DNA of 64,000 bases from Burkholderiaceae bacterium (lineage in GTDB: Bacteria; Pseudomonadota; Gammaproteobacteria; Burkholderiales; Burkholderiaceae_B). Each line of letters starts with the position of its first letter. Position 1 is the stretch's first letter. Shown piece after piece: positions 36,234 through 45,911 of the stretch. The translations under genes and the position numbers were made by a program. The notes under the pieces were generated by a model. It made no database searches. It had not been told where the DNA came from and was given only the letters and a program-made list of their open reading frames with translations. The DNA is taken from positions 62,001 to 126,000 of the forward strand of contig JANQYI010000012.1 in assembly GCA_030728985.1 (NCBI GenBank). The letters are read 5' to 3'.

Positions 36234-37373
36234 ATGAATCCCGTTTCTGCCAATGCGCTCCCTGCAGGTGTCCGTTCAAGGTTGATCCATGACGTCAATG
36301 GCATCACGTTACACATTTTGGAAGCGGGCTTTGACGCGCCAGGTCGCCCGCTGATCGTTTTGCTGCATGGTTTTCCTGAGTTGGCCTATAGCTGGCGAAA
36401 AGTGTTGGCGCCTTTGGCGGCAAGTGGCTTTCACGTGGTCGCTCCGGATGTGCGTGGTTACGGTCGCAGTGGTGGAGCGGGGGTTTCCTATGGTGATGAT
36501 TTGCGCCCCTACAGCACGCTCAACAAGGCACATGATGTGTTGGCCTTGGTATCGGCGCTGGGGTATCGCTCGGTTGCCGCTGTCGTGGGGCATGATCAAG
36601 GTTCGCCGCTCGCAGGCTGGTGCGCCTTGATGCGGCCAGATATTTTTCGCTCAGTAGTGATGATGAGTTCCCCTTTCCGGGGCGGTCCGGTGGCGTTGCC
36701 TTTCAATACCGCCAACGAGGTTGTCAAGCCAGTTGCGCCGAACTTGATCGACGAAGAGCTCAAGCTGCTCGATCCGCCCAGAAAATATTACATGCGGTAT
36801 TACGCGACCGAGCCTGCCAATGAAAATATCTGGCATCCGCAACAAGGTTTGCATGACTTTATGCGTGCTTACTATCACATGAAAAGTGCGGACTGGGCGC
36901 CTAATCAACCCTTTCGCTTGCAAGGTTTGATCGCCAGCGAGTGGGAAAAATTACCGCGCTATTACGTGATGGATTTGGATCAAGGGATGGCTGAGTCGGT
37001 CGCCCCAGAAATGCCCTCCGAGCAAGAGATCGCCGCCTGCACATGGTTGACTGAGTCTGAATTGAAATTTTATGTCCAAGAGTATGCGCGCACGGGCTTT
37101 CAAGGTGGTTTACAAGGGTACCGCACCAATCCGGGTGATAAGGATCTAGCCGTCTTTGCAGGAAAAACAATCGATGTGCCGTCGATGTTTATCGGTGGCC
37201 AGCAGGATTGGGGTGTTTATCAAACACCGGGCGGTCTTGAGCGTGTCGAGGGCTCACTGACCACGCGCTATCAAGGAAGCTTTTTAGTTGAGGGCGCAGG
37301 TCACTGGGTGCAGCAAGAGCAGCCAGAAAAGGTCACTCAATTGTTACTGGATTTTGTAAAGAGAAATACTTGA
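36234..37373 (+). CDS. Alpha/beta hydrolase, epoxide-hydrolase type (379 aa)
   Basis: HGFPELAYSWRKVL supplies the oxyanion-hole HGxP motif and VVGHDQGSPLAGW has Asp as nucleophile, as in epoxide hydrolases and haloalkane dehalogenases rather than the Ser of esterases. A long cap domain follows (residues 150-300), and GAGHWVQQEQPE near the C-terminus gives the catalytic His. Length and motifs fit the epoxide hydrolase group. It starts eight bases after the permease stop, so it is probably co-transcribed with the TctC/TctAB genes. ATG 36234 was preferred to an in-frame TTG at 36228. The substrate taken up by the transporter and acted on here is unknown. Confidence 0.88.
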   Translation: MNPVSANALPAGVRSRLIHDVNGITLHILEAGFDAPGRPLIVLLHGFPELAYSWRKVLAPLAASGFHVVAPDVRGYGRSGGAGVSYGDDLRPYSTLNKAHDVLALVSALGYRSVAAVVGHDQGSPLAGWCALMRPDIFRSVVMMSSPFRGGPVALPFNTANEVVKPVAPNLIDEELKLLDPPRKYYMRYYATEPANENIWHPQQGLHDFMRAYYHMKSADWAPNQPFRLQGLIASEWEKLPRYYVMDLDQGMAESVAPEMPSEQEIAACTWLTESELKFYVQEYARTGFQGGLQGYRTNPGDKDLAVFAGKTIDVPSMFIGGQQDWGVYQTPGGLERVEGSLTTRYQGSFLVEGAGHWVQQEQPEKVTQLLLDFVKRNT

Positions 37374-37448
37374 TGTTGAGGTAGCATAGGCCCAAAGGCT
37401 GAGTATGCTCGTTTGGCTCTGGCTGCATCCCTTTGTGGAGTCCCTCAT

Positions 37449-38876
37449 ATGAGTATCACCAGTATTAATTCAGACAATACGCGCTCAGAGCATGACTTGC
37501 TCGGTAATCGCGATGTACCTTTTCAAGCGTATTACGGGGTGCACACGCTGCGTGCGATTGAAAATTTCCCGATTACAGGATTACCGATTTCGCACTATCC
37601 GGACTTGGTGCGCGCGCTGGCTGAAATCAAAATCGCGGCGGCACTCACCAATCAAGAATTGGGGATGCTGGATGCCAAGAAGTGTGAGGCGATCGTGGCG
37701 GCTTCCCGGGAAATCCTGCAGGGAAATCTCCACGAGCAGTTTGTGGTGGATTTGATCCAGGGCGGCGCGGGTACGTCGACCAATATGAACGCCAACGAAG
37801 TGATTGCCAACCGTGCCCTGGAGTTGTTAGGGCATCAGCGCGGACAATATGGATTTTTGCATCCCAACGAAGACGTCAATATGAGTCAGTCGACCAATGA
37901 TGTCTATCCAACTTCACTCAAACTTGCCACCTATCGCGGTTGTCAACGTTTGCTCACTCGCATGTTGAGTTTGCAAGAGGCTTTCGAACTTAAAGCCGAA
38001 GAATTCAAAGACATCATTAAGGTCGGTCGCACGCAATTGCAGGATGCCGTCCCGATGACCTTGGGCCAAGAGTTTCGAACTTATGCGGTGATGTTGGGCG
38101 AGGATGTGTTGAGGTTACGCGAGGCCTTGCCTTTGATTTGTGAAATCAATTTGGGTGCTACCGCGATCGGTACCGGCATCAATACACACCCGGCGTATGC
38201 TCAAAAAGTGAAAGAGCATTTAGTAAATATCACGGGACTGCCGCTTGAAACAGCCCCTAATCTCATCGAGGCAACGCAAGACTGTGGCGCGTTTGTACAA
38301 ATGTCTGGGATACTCAAGCGCATCGCCGTCAAGATTTCCAAGATCTGTCATGACCTGCGCTTGTTGTCGAGCGGGCCGCGCGCGGGGATTGGTGAAATCA
38401 ATCTGCCGGCGGTGCAGGCCGGTTCGAGCATCATGCCAGGCAAGGTCAACCCTGTCATCCCCGAGGTCGTGAATCAGGTTGCCTACGAGGTGATTGGTAA
38501 TGACGTCACGATTAGTTTCGCCGCAGAAGCAGGGCAGCTGCAACTCAATGCCTTCGAGCCTGTGATCGCGTATTCGATGTTTCGCAGCGTGACGCACTTA
38601 ACGAATGCGTTTCATACACTGGAGCACAAGTGTGTGCGCGGGATCACGGCTAATGAATCAAGGATTAAAGAGCTGTTTGATCGCTCGATTGTTTTGGTCA
38701 CGGCCTTGAATCCCTATATCGGTTATCAGCACGCCACCGAGGTGGCGCAAGAGGCCTTGATCACAGGCAAGCGTGTCTACGATATTGTTCTTGAGCGAGG
38801 GTTGTTAACAGCAGAACAACTCGACGACATCTTGAAACCTGAATCCATGACGATGCCAAGGTTTCCTCGACCTTAG
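37449..38876 (+). CDS. aspA: Aspartate ammonia-lyase (475 aa)
   Basis: Fumarase/aspartase superfamily. The N-terminus SEHDLLGNRDVPFQAYYGVHTLRA is typical of aspartase (and differs from fumarase), with GAGTSTNMNANEVIANRA, SQSTNDVYPTS and the signature loop GSSIMPGKVNPV bearing the catalytic Ser. It releases ammonia from L-aspartate to give fumarate in the cytosol. The start at 37449 follows GGAG by eight bases; an upstream in-frame start at 37413 lacks a site. The stop overlaps the convergent queD stop by four bases. Confidence 0.94.
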   Translation: MSITSINSDNTRSEHDLLGNRDVPFQAYYGVHTLRAIENFPITGLPISHYPDLVRALAEIKIAAALTNQELGMLDAKKCEAIVAASREILQGNLHEQFVVDLIQGGAGTSTNMNANEVIANRALELLGHQRGQYGFLHPNEDVNMSQSTNDVYPTSLKLATYRGCQRLLTRMLSLQEAFELKAEEFKDIIKVGRTQLQDAVPMTLGQEFRTYAVMLGEDVLRLREALPLICEINLGATAIGTGINTHPAYAQKVKEHLVNITGLPLETAPNLIEATQDCGAFVQMSGILKRIAVKISKICHDLRLLSSGPRAGIGEINLPAVQAGSSIMPGKVNPVIPEVVNQVAYEVIGNDVTISFAAEAGQLQLNAFEPVIAYSMFRSVTHLTNAFHTLEHKCVRGITANESRIKELFDRSIVLVTALNPYIGYQHATEVAQEALITGKRVYDIVLERGLLTAEQLDDILKPESMTMPRFPRP

Positions 38877-39286
38877 GGCCGTTCTCGTAAAACGCAGCGA
38901 TCGCCACTCGCTTTACGCTCAACCGTGACGGAAGAAAGCTGCGGCAGGGCGGACTTTAACTGTTTTCTGATAAAGCCGCAGAGATTTTCAAGTGTCGCCG
39001 GACCGAGCTGTTCGATGTCATCGAGAAAGCGGTGGTCCAGCATTTCTTTGACGCGTGCGACCTGTTGACGCAGTTCGCCAAGGTCGACGAGCATACCGGT
39101 CTTTGGGTCGGCATAGCCCGAAACCGTGATCTCGGCCTCGTAAGTGTGGCCATGGATGCGCAAACTGCCCTCTGTTTCGATCTTTCGACGCAGGGTGTGT
39201 GCAGCCTCAAAATAAAACCGTTGAGAAAGTTCGTACCATGGCTTTTCGTCTGTTTGCTTTGTGTCTTGGGGTTGGGTCGGGCTCAT
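38873..39286 (-). CDS. queD: 6-pyruvoyltetrahydropterin/6-carboxytetrahydropterin synthase family protein (QueD-like)
   Basis: The PTPS fold shows FYFEAAHTLRR and RIHGHTYEAEITVSG (zinc His triad), TGMLVDLGELRQQV, DHRFLDDI (catalytic Asp-His) and VERKAS (catalytic Glu region). Canonical QueD turns dihydroneopterin triphosphate into 6-carboxytetrahydropterin on the way to queuosine. The cysteine that normally lies four residues before the HGH motif (as in KCGRLHGH) is Ser here (GSLRIHGH), so the reaction may be altered or the site arranged differently. The ATG at 39286 shares one base with the queE stop, giving a compact operon and a protein of 137 residues. A longer start at 39349 would lie inside queE. 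Confidence 0.85.
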   Translation of the reverse strand: MSPTQPQDTKQTDEKPWYELSQRFYFEAAHTLRRKIETEGSLRIHGHTYEAEITVSGYADPKTGMLVDLGELRQQVARVKEMLDHRFLDDIEQLGPATLENLCGFIRKQLKSALPQLSSVTVERKASGDRCVLRERP

Positions 39287-39918
39287 CAACGAATCTCTAA
39301 AACTTTGTGTGTTTGTACCGATAGGCGCCAGACGGGATTGTTCTGACAATAGGCGATCGCCGCGCGGGTATTAGCGAGTCTGTCTGGGCCATCCATGGCT
39401 TGGAGCAGGTAATGTTCAAAACGACTGGCGCCAAGTTGATCCGGCATCAGTGCTGGCTGAGGAAAGACAAGCTTGAGCTCGTGCCCTTCGCGTTGGATCC
39501 ATTCTGCGCCTGCTTTCGGGCTGACACAAATCCAGTCGATGCCTGGAGGAACCTCAAGAGTGCCATTGGTTTCGACCGCGATCTCAAAGCCTAGGGCTTG
39601 AAGCGCTTGGATGAGGGCTTGATCGACCTGCAGCAGGGGTTCGCCGCCAGTCAGCACAACGTATTGGTGTGCATGGCCTGCTGGCCAAAGCGCGGCGATT
39701 TGTTCGGCAAGGACCTGCGCTGAGTGAAATTTACCGCCGAGCGTGCCGTCCGTACCGACAAAATCCGTATCGCAAAATTGGCATACAGCGCTCGCGCGAT
39801 CTTCTTCGCGACCGGTCCAGAGGTTGCAGCCAGCGAAACGACAAAAGACCGCAGGCCGTCCGGCGCGCAGCCCTTCGCCTTGCAGTGTGTAAAAAATTTC
39901 TTTGACGCTATAGGTCAT
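39286..39918 (-). CDS. queE: 7-carboxy-7-deazaguanine synthase QueE (210 aa)
   Basis: A radical-SAM enzyme of queuosine synthesis that converts 6-carboxytetrahydropterin to the deazapurine. The N-terminus MTYSVKEIFYTLQGEG is standard. The [4Fe-4S] motif is CX14CX2C (Cys in RFAGCN, then CQFCDTDF), the extended form known from Burkholderia QueE rather than the classic CX3CX2C. LTGGEPLLQ binds SAM and VETNGT and CVSPKAG follow. ATG 39918 fits the family start; an in-frame TTG at 39945 would add nine residues. It is operonic with queD and divergent from acr3. Confidence 0.94.
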   Translation of the reverse strand: MTYSVKEIFYTLQGEGLRAGRPAVFCRFAGCNLWTGREEDRASAVCQFCDTDFVGTDGTLGGKFHSAQVLAEQIAALWPAGHAHQYVVLTGGEPLLQVDQALIQALQALGFEIAVETNGTLEVPPGIDWICVSPKAGAEWIQREGHELKLVFPQPALMPDQLGASRFEHYLLQAMDGPDRLANTRAAIAYCQNNPVWRLSVQTHKVLEIR

Positions 39919-40073
39919 CGAGGTCAATGCTTCATCAAAATGCAACCTGGGTATTGTAAACGGAGCCTTAGCGGCTTGCTTCGAGGGCGCTGTTTTTTTA
40001 AGAAGTCGTTTTAAAGTAAGCTGTTCCAGACAACGCCTTGCCCTGCTGGCGACCGCATATCTGACAATTTTCC

Positions 40074-41096
40074 TTGCGAGGTGGTGTTTTGGGCTTGTTT
40101 GAACGTTTTTTGACTGTCTGGGTCGGGCTTGGCATCCTGGCGGGCGTGGGTGTGGGGCTTTGGATTCCTGGGGTCTTTGCTCTCATCGCAGCCATCGAGT
40201 TCGCGCATGTCAATCTGGTGGTGGCCGTGCTGATTTGGATCATGATTTACCCCATGATGATTCAGATCGACTGGTCGTCGATCAAACAAGTCGGTCAAAA
40301 GCCCCGCGGATTGTTGTTGACCCTGGTGGTCAATTGGCTGATCAAGCCTTTTTCGATGGCTGCACTCGGCGTTTTGTTTTTTGAATACCTCTTTGCACCC
40401 TGGGTGGATCCGCAGACTGCGAGTGAGTATATCGCTGGCATGATCTTACTCGGGGTAGCGCCTTGTACAGCGATGGTGTTTGTCTGGAGTCAGCTCGTCA
40501 AAGGCGATGCCAGCTACACGCTTGTTCAAGTTTCAGTCAACGACATCATCATGGTGTTCGCGTTCGCGCCGATCGCGGCGTTTTTATTGGGCGTCACCTC
40601 TTTGACAGTGCCCTGGGAAACGTTGTTGCTATCGACCTTGTTGTATGTGGTGTTGCCACTGATCGCAGGGGTGTTGACACGCGAGCTGTTGTTGCGCAAG
40701 TCGTCCACGGCGGTCAAGGGCTTTGTCGCGGCGCTTAAGCCCTGGTCGATTGTGGGTTTGATCGCGACCGTGGTGTTGTTATTCGGCTTTCAGGCTGAGA
40801 CGATCGTCGCAAAACCTTTAGTCATTGGCATGATTGCCATTCCTTTGATTTTGCAGACCTACGGTATTTTTGCGGTGAGTTGGCTCGGTGCGCGCTGGCT
40901 CAAGCTCCCCAAAAATATCGCTGGACCCGCCTGTCTGATCGGGACGTCCAATTTTTTCGAACTCGCTGTCGCCGTAGCGATTTCATTGTTTGGTTTGAAC
41001 TCGGGTGCTGCGTTGGCCACGGTCGTTGGTGTTTTAGTCGAGGTGCCCGTGATGTTGTCGCTGGTTTGGCTAATCAATCGGAGTCGGATTGCTTGA
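40074..41096 (+). CDS. acr3: Arsenite efflux permease of the ACR3 family (340 aa)
   Basis: Ten membrane helices with the family signatures [31 protein letters not shown] (the conserved Cys for arsenite) and [13 protein letters not shown]. It exports arsenite or antimonite across the inner membrane. No ATG is available at the N-terminus: a stop lies at 40062 and the in-frame candidates are TTG at 40074, 40089 and 40095. TTG 40074 keeps the usual N-terminal [11 protein letters not shown] segment. No ArsR repressor or arsenate reductase is adjacent, which is unusual, although the arsJ-gapdh pair lies 2.4 kb away. The 3' end overlaps the convergent DMT gene by 23 bases. Confidence 0.92.
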   Translation: MRGGVLGLFERFLTVWVGLGILAGVGVGLWIPGVFALIAAIEFAHVNLVVAVLIWIMIYPMMIQIDWSSIKQVGQKPRGLLLTLVVNWLIKPFSMAALGVLFFEYLFAPWVDPQTASEYIAGMILLGVAPCTAMVFVWSQLVKGDASYTLVQVSVNDIIMVFAFAPIAAFLLGVTSLTVPWETLLLSTLLYVVLPLIAGVLTRELLLRKSSTAVKGFVAALKPWSIVGLIATVVLLFGFQAETIVAKPLVIGMIAIPLILQTYGIFAVSWLGARWLKLPKNIAGPACLIGTSNFFELAVAVAISLFGLNSGAALATVVGVLVEVPVMLSLVWLINRSRIA

Positions 41097-41970
41097 GCAT
41101 AGGCGCGCGCCTCTTGAGTAAGCCGTTGGCGAGCGCGAGACCTGTAAAAATTAGTAGCACACCAACTAGTGTGCGTAGGCTGAAGTGCTCATCCATCAGT
41201 GTCCAGCCCCAGAACAGCCCAACCACGGGGACGAGGTAGGAGACGGTCATCGCGCGCGCGGGTCCGATATGCTGAATCAAACGGTAGTACAGCACGTAGG
41301 CGACGGCCGAGCAGAGTACCGCTAGAACAAGCGCCGCACTCCAGGCCATCGTGCTGATGGGCTCGGTCGGCCACCAGTACCAGGCCAGAGGCATGAGTAA
41401 TACGCCGCTCGTGAGCGAGGACCCCGTTGCGTTTACAAACGGGCTAAACGAGGACAGATATTTTCTGGCGTAGCAGGCGGAGAGTGCATAGCAAACAGGA
41501 CCTAAGATGGCGGCGGCGAGTGCCAGAGTCGAATCGCTCAACGCTAGTTCGAAACGATCCCAGACTAGAAAAATAATGCCCACCAGACCGATGAGCAAGC
41601 CGATTGCGCCCGAGATGGTCAGGCGGATACCCAGCCAGAGCCAGGCGACGAGTGCCCCCCAAAGTGGGGTCACCGCATTGATAACCGAGATCGTGCCAGA
41701 CGGGATGTGGAGAGCGGCGTAGGCCGACAGCATGTAGGGCAGGCTGGAGTCCAAGAGCCCGAGCGGGATGAAATTTTTCCAGTGTTTAAGCAGCATCCAA
41801 ACTTCGCGCCTGAAGATCAGCACCAGCAAGATCATCAGTCCGGCCAGCATGGTTCTCAAAAACATCAGGGGGGCGGGGCCAAACTCGGCGACACCGATTT
41901 GAATCAATAAAAATGAGCTGCCCCAGAAAAAGGACAGCAGCAAAAGCTCGAAAACACTATGTGGACGCAT
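41074..41970 (-). CDS. DMT-superfamily (EamA) transporter (298 aa)
   Basis: Ten hydrophobic helices in two EamA repeats: [27 protein letters not shown] at the start, and [35 protein letters not shown] as the second-repeat signature. It is an inner-membrane exporter of metabolites or amino acids; the substrate cannot be predicted. ATG 41970 was preferred because the EamA repeat begins a few residues later; longer starts to 42018 add a charged tail that overlaps the divergent gene. It converges with acr3, with overlapping 3' ends. Confidence 0.88.
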   Translation of the reverse strand: MRPHSVFELLLLSFFWGSSFLLIQIGVAEFGPAPLMFLRTMLAGLMILLVLIFRREVWMLLKHWKNFIPLGLLDSSLPYMLSAYAALHIPSGTISVINAVTPLWGALVAWLWLGIRLTISGAIGLLIGLVGIIFLVWDRFELALSDSTLALAAAILGPVCYALSACYARKYLSSFSPFVNATGSSLTSGVLLMPLAWYWWPTEPISTMAWSAALVLAVLCSAVAYVLYYRLIQHIGPARAMTVSYLVPVVGLFWGWTLMDEHFSLRTLVGVLLIFTGLALANGLLKRRAPMLKQSDSD

Positions 41971-42063
41971 GCGACATAGTATCCGCTTAAAATGCCTAGA
42001 TTCATTTAAATGCCGCACTTGAGCGTGGCAACCTCCGCCCAGGCGACCTTTTTTTTCTTGGCT

Positions 42064-43575
42064 ATGACATACCGAAACTTATTGTGGTTTATTTTTGCGG
42101 CCGCCGTCGTGCGCTTGCTCTTGCTTGGGCTTTCGCCCTTGATGGATACGACCGAGGCGCGCTATGGCGAAATATCGCGCCTCATGGTCGAGCTCAATGA
42201 CTGGGTGACGCCCTGGTTTACTTACGATATGCCGTTTTGGGGCAAGCCGCCCCTAGCGTTTTGGATATCAGCCTTGAGCTTCAAGGTGTTTGGGATCAAT
42301 GAGTTCGCCGCCCGTTTTCCGCATTGGCTGGCCGGCATGGTGGTGTTGTGGATCCTCTGGGGTATGCGACCCCGCAGTGGTCCGACGGGCGCGACTTACG
42401 CGATCGCGCTGCTGCTTGGCTCGGTCATGTTTTTCGTGGCCTCGGGCATGGTGATGATGGATATGGCATTGGTGATTGGTACTACCTTGGCCATGCGCGG
42501 CTTTTGGAATGGTTTACATGGCGAACCGTCGCGCCGCGGGTCAGAGCGCTGGTTGCTGTTTATAGGCCTGGGTATTGCCTTGCTCGCCAAGGGGCCGGTA
42601 GGCGTGGTGTTGACGGGTCTGCCTTGCGGAATCTGGGCCTTGGTGTCAGGCAACCTGCGCATGATCTGGCGGGACTTGCCTTGGGTACGAGGTTGTTTAC
42701 TCACGCTGCTGATCGCGCTACCTTGGTATGTCATTGCCGAGTTACGCTCACCAGGATTTATCAATTATTTCATCGTAGGCGAGCATTTTCACCGTTTTGT
42801 GACGCCTGGCTGGCAAGGCGATCTGTACGGTACAGCGCACAAGTATCCCTACGGGACGATCTGGTTATTTATGCTGGCCGATGTGCTGCCCTGGACGATT
42901 CTTTTTCCCATCATTGCCTGGCAGACTCGGGGCGCCAAGGCCGCACAACCGTTGCATCCTGAGAAGATCGCCGACGATGCGAAACCGTCCTCGTGGCGCA
43001 ATTATTTGCTTTTATGGGCCTTCATGCCTGCTGTCTTTTTCACCATGGCGGGCAATATCATCTGGCCTTATGTCCTGCCGGGTATGCCCGCTCTAGCCTT
43101 GCTGGTGGGGGGCTGGTTGGCTTCGCGCGCTCAGCAAAACCTGGTGCGCCTCAATCTTGCTGTCGGCTTGTCGATCACGATGGTGTTAGCCGCGGGTTTT
43201 AACGCCAGTATGCCGTTTACGGGCCGCAGCAACGATCTGGCGGCTAAGACCTTGATCGAGGACTATCGTTCACGCACGCCTTCGGGACTGCCGTTGATTT
43301 ACCTGGAGCATCGTCCTTTTTCCGCATCTTTTTACAGCCAAGGCCAAGCCTTGCTCGAAAAGACGCCGGAGACTTTGATCAAGAGGTTGGAGTCCACGCC
43401 AGCCTATGTCGCGATTCGAACCTCAAGCCTAGACTATATGCCCCCGGCGCTCATGAGCCGTCTAGAGCGTCTCAGCAAGCAAGGCTACTTTACGTTGTAT
43501 CTGAGGAAGGGGTCGCAGGCTGCGGTGCCAGAGGCTTCGCCAGCGGCAGCGCCAGTGTCACCAACCAGCAAATAA
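42064..43575 (+). CDS. ArnT/PMT-like membrane glycosyltransferase (503 aa)
   Basis: GT39/GT83-type protein with about 11 helices. The periplasmic catalytic loop after helix 1 has MDTTEARYGEISRLM (the Asp/Glu motif of polyprenyl-phosphate sugar transferases) and FWGKPPLAFWISALSF. The EHFHRFVTPGWQG loop is also conserved. Members transfer a sugar such as 4-amino-arabinose from undecaprenyl phosphate to lipid A or another acceptor in the periplasm; the acceptor here is unknown. ATG 42064 fits the family N-terminus. Its last 86 bases overlap the 3' end of the convergent arsJ gene. Confidence 0.88.
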   Translation: MTYRNLLWFIFAAAVVRLLLLGLSPLMDTTEARYGEISRLMVELNDWVTPWFTYDMPFWGKPPLAFWISALSFKVFGINEFAARFPHWLAGMVVLWILWGMRPRSGPTGATYAIALLLGSVMFFVASGMVMMDMALVIGTTLAMRGFWNGLHGEPSRRGSERWLLFIGLGIALLAKGPVGVVLTGLPCGIWALVSGNLRMIWRDLPWVRGCLLTLLIALPWYVIAELRSPGFINYFIVGEHFHRFVTPGWQGDLYGTAHKYPYGTIWLFMLADVLPWTILFPIIAWQTRGAKAAQPLHPEKIADDAKPSSWRNYLLLWAFMPAVFFTMAGNIIWPYVLPGMPALALLVGGWLASRAQQNLVRLNLAVGLSITMVLAAGFNASMPFTGRSNDLAAKTLIEDYRSRTPSGLPLIYLEHRPFSASFYSQGQALLEKTPETLIKRLESTPAYVAIRTSSLDYMPPALMSRLERLSKQGYFTLYLRKGSQAAVPEASPAAAPVSPTSK

Positions 43576-44740
43576 TCAGCATCAGGGCGGAGCCTAGTAA
43601 TGCAGATAGCAGGCCGCCCCATTGATACAGCAAGCCTGACAACAGGGTGCCAATAAAGCGACCCAAGGCATTAGCAGCATAATAAAAGCCAACGTCTTCG
43701 GCCGCTTTTTCAGAACCGGCATAGGCCAGAATCAAATATGAGTGGACAGATGAGTTGACGGCAAAAGCAAAGCCAAACACGCCTAAGCCTGCGACGACGA
43801 CCCATTCAAGATGTTTGACATCAAGCCAGACGAGCACGCAAAGCGTGACGGTCACCAAGGCGAGAATCGCCGACCAGTGTCGTGCGGCCGGTACCTCATT
43901 GCTCAAGCCATCGTCGCTGCGTCGCACGAGCGAGGGGGCGATGGCCTGGACAAAGCCATAGCTGATCGTCCAGGCGGCGAGAAAGCCGCCCACCATCGTA
44001 AAGGTCCAGCCGGAAGCGTAAAGAAAAACGGGTACACCCACCACAAACCAGACGTCGCGCGCGCCAAATAGCACCACACGTGCGGCGGCCAACAGATTGA
44101 TACCTTTATTTTTCGCAAAAAGCTCTTTGGCGGATTTGGAGGCTTTGCTTTTGCCCATCATGGGGGGGAGGGAAAGCACGACGCCCACCAAAATCAGTGC
44201 CAACAAGCCCGCCATCACCCAGAGCGAGCCTTGAAAGCCAACCTGGTCGAGTAATAGGCCTCCAAGAAAGAAACCCACACCTTTCATCGCATTTTTACTG
44301 CCAGTGAACCACGCGACCCATTTAAAAAGTTGTCCGGAGGCTTGCCCGGCAGTGATTTTGATGGCGGATTTGCTGGCGGTCTTGGTCAAGTCCTTGGCGA
44401 CGCCGCAAACACCTTGCGCCATGACGACCCAAGCAACAGACATCGCAGCGGTCCATTCGGGCGACAGTGCGGAGAGAAGGAGAAAGCCGATAATCTGTGT
44501 GGTCAACCCCACCATTAACATTCGCGAGATGCCAAAGCGGGTGGCGAGCCAGCCCCCCAGTAGGTTTGCCACGACACCTGCGGCTTCGTAGAGCAAAAAC
44601 AGGAAAGCTAAGGCAAAAGGCGAATAACCCAAGCGATAAAAATGAAGCAATACCAGCATGCGTAACGCGCCGTCGGTCAGTGTGAATCCCCAATAAGCCG
44701 AGGTGACGATGGCATAGTTGCGTGCAGCGTGTGTGGACAT
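43490..44740 (-). CDS. arsJ: Organoarsenical efflux MFS transporter ArsJ (416 aa)
   Basis: Twelve-helix MFS protein with ArsJ features: NYAIVTSAYWGFTLTDGALRMLVLLHF at the N-terminus and the GVAKDLTKTASKSAIK motif after helix 4. ArsJ exports 1-arseno-3-phosphoglycerate, which breaks down to arsenate outside, giving arsenate resistance with its partner GAPDH. The partner gene lies directly upstream, six bases away, so the assignment rests on both sequence and context. The 3' end overlaps the convergent glycosyltransferase gene by 86 bases. Confidence 0.94.
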   Translation of the reverse strand: MSTHAARNYAIVTSAYWGFTLTDGALRMLVLLHFYRLGYSPFALAFLFLLYEAAGVVANLLGGWLATRFGISRMLMVGLTTQIIGFLLLSALSPEWTAAMSVAWVVMAQGVCGVAKDLTKTASKSAIKITAGQASGQLFKWVAWFTGSKNAMKGVGFFLGGLLLDQVGFQGSLWVMAGLLALILVGVVLSLPPMMGKSKASKSAKELFAKNKGINLLAAARVVLFGARDVWFVVGVPVFLYASGWTFTMVGGFLAAWTISYGFVQAIAPSLVRRSDDGLSNEVPAARHWSAILALVTVTLCVLVWLDVKHLEWVVVAGLGVFGFAFAVNSSVHSYLILAYAGSEKAAEDVGFYYAANALGRFIGTLLSGLLYQWGGLLSALLGSALMLIICWLVTLALPLAKPLAPQPATPSSDTT

Positions 44741-44746
44741 AGATGT

Positions 44747-45793
44747 TTAAATACCTTTTGCTTGCATATGGCAGGCGAGGTCGATCATGCGGCAGGCGTA
44801 ACCCATTTCGTTATCGTACCAAGCATAGACCTTGAGCAATGTGCCATCGGTCACCATGGTAGAAAGCGCATCAATGACGGCGCTCCGGGTATCGCCCGCA
44901 TAGTCGACGCTGACGAGGGGGCGCGTCTCCACACCAAGAATCCCGGCCAGTGCGCCAGTCGCCGCCTCAGTAAATAAGGCGTTGACTTCTTCGGCCGTGG
45001 TTTCGCGCTTGAGCTCAAACACGCAGTCGGTCAGCGAGGCGTTGAGCACAGGCGCACGCACGGCGTGGCCATTGAGCTTGCCTTTCAAGTCTGGGTAAAT
45101 CAAGGTGATCGCGGTCGCGCTGCCTGTCGTCGTGGGGGCCAGGCTCTGCATCGCGCTGCGCGCGCGACGCAGGTCTTTGTGCGGAGCATCGACCACGAGA
45201 TTGGTGTTGGTTGGGTCGTGGATTGTGGTGATCTGTCCATGACGAATACCAATGCTTTCATGAATGACTTTGACGACGGGTGCTAGGCAATTGGTGGTGC
45301 AAGAAGCCGCTGTCACGATGATATGTTGTGCGGGATCATAGAGATGCTCATTGATGCCCACCACGATGTTCAGTACGTTGCCGACCTTGACGGGCGCGGC
45401 GACGATGACGCGTTTGGCGCCTCGGTCGAGGTGACCCTGAATAGTTTCGGGGGTTAAAAATTTACCGGTACATTCCAGCACCACCTCGACACCGAGGTCT
45501 CCCCAAGGAATATCACCGGGATTAGCGTGCGACGAAAAGGACACCGCATGCTGGCCAATTCGAATAGTGTCTTCGCTTTCGACTTCAATGTTCTCTTTCC
45601 AGCGTCCCTGAACAGAGTCAAATGTCAATAGATGGGCCGTCGCAGCGATCCCGCCTTTGAGCTCATTGAGATGGACGACTTCAAGGCGATGGTCGCGGCG
45701 GGGATCGTCGTGTGGACGATGCGCGGCGCCCAAGGCGGCTCTGAGGGCTAACCGACCGATTCTGCCCATGCCATTGATACCGACTTTCATCAT
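44747..45793 (-). CDS. ArsJ-associated glyceraldehyde-3-phosphate dehydrogenase (348 aa)
   Basis: NAD-binding [14 protein letters not shown], catalytic [15 protein letters not shown] (Cys nucleophile), and the C-terminal [15 protein letters not shown]. The Arg/His-rich insertion near residues 22-40 and the pairing with arsJ mark the arsenate-resistance type. This type uses arsenate in place of phosphate to make 1-arseno-3-phosphoglycerate for ArsJ to export. It is cytosolic and the first gene of the gapdh-arsJ operon. The promoter region (45794-45911) holds two copies of an AATAGA/ATTAGA-type box (45819-45840) but no recognisable ArsR gene nearby. Confidence 0.93.
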   Translation of the reverse strand: MMKVGINGMGRIGRLALRAALGAAHRPHDDPRRDHRLEVVHLNELKGGIAATAHLLTFDSVQGRWKENIEVESEDTIRIGQHAVSFSSHANPGDIPWGDLGVEVVLECTGKFLTPETIQGHLDRGAKRVIVAAPVKVGNVLNIVVGINEHLYDPAQHIIVTAASCTTNCLAPVVKVIHESIGIRHGQITTIHDPTNTNLVVDAPHKDLRRARSAMQSLAPTTTGSATAITLIYPDLKGKLNGHAVRAPVLNASLTDCVFELKRETTAEEVNALFTEAATGALAGILGVETRPLVSVDYAGDTRSAVIDALSTMVTDGTLLKVYAWYDNEMGYACRMIDLACHMQAKGI

Positions 45794-45818
45794 GGATTCT
45801 CCGTCTGTGTTTTGATTT

Positions 45819-45840
45819 CAATCTAATTAATTCTATTAAA
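45819..45840. promoter_or_regulatory. Possible regulator boxes upstream of gapdh-arsJ
   Basis: Read on the minus strand, this AT-rich 22-base segment is two roughly 10-11-base units, TTTAATAGAA and TTAATTAGATT. They resemble the tandem TTGAATAGAT repeats before the MerR-type gene at 47269-47290. The spacing and partial match suggest a shared regulator, but AT-rich promoters produce such resemblance easily. Confidence 0.2.
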
Positions 45841-45911
45841 CGGTTAAGATTGCAAAATCATGACAGCTCCATGACACTGGGAAACATCGAGCAATTCGAT
45901 GGTCTTGACAT

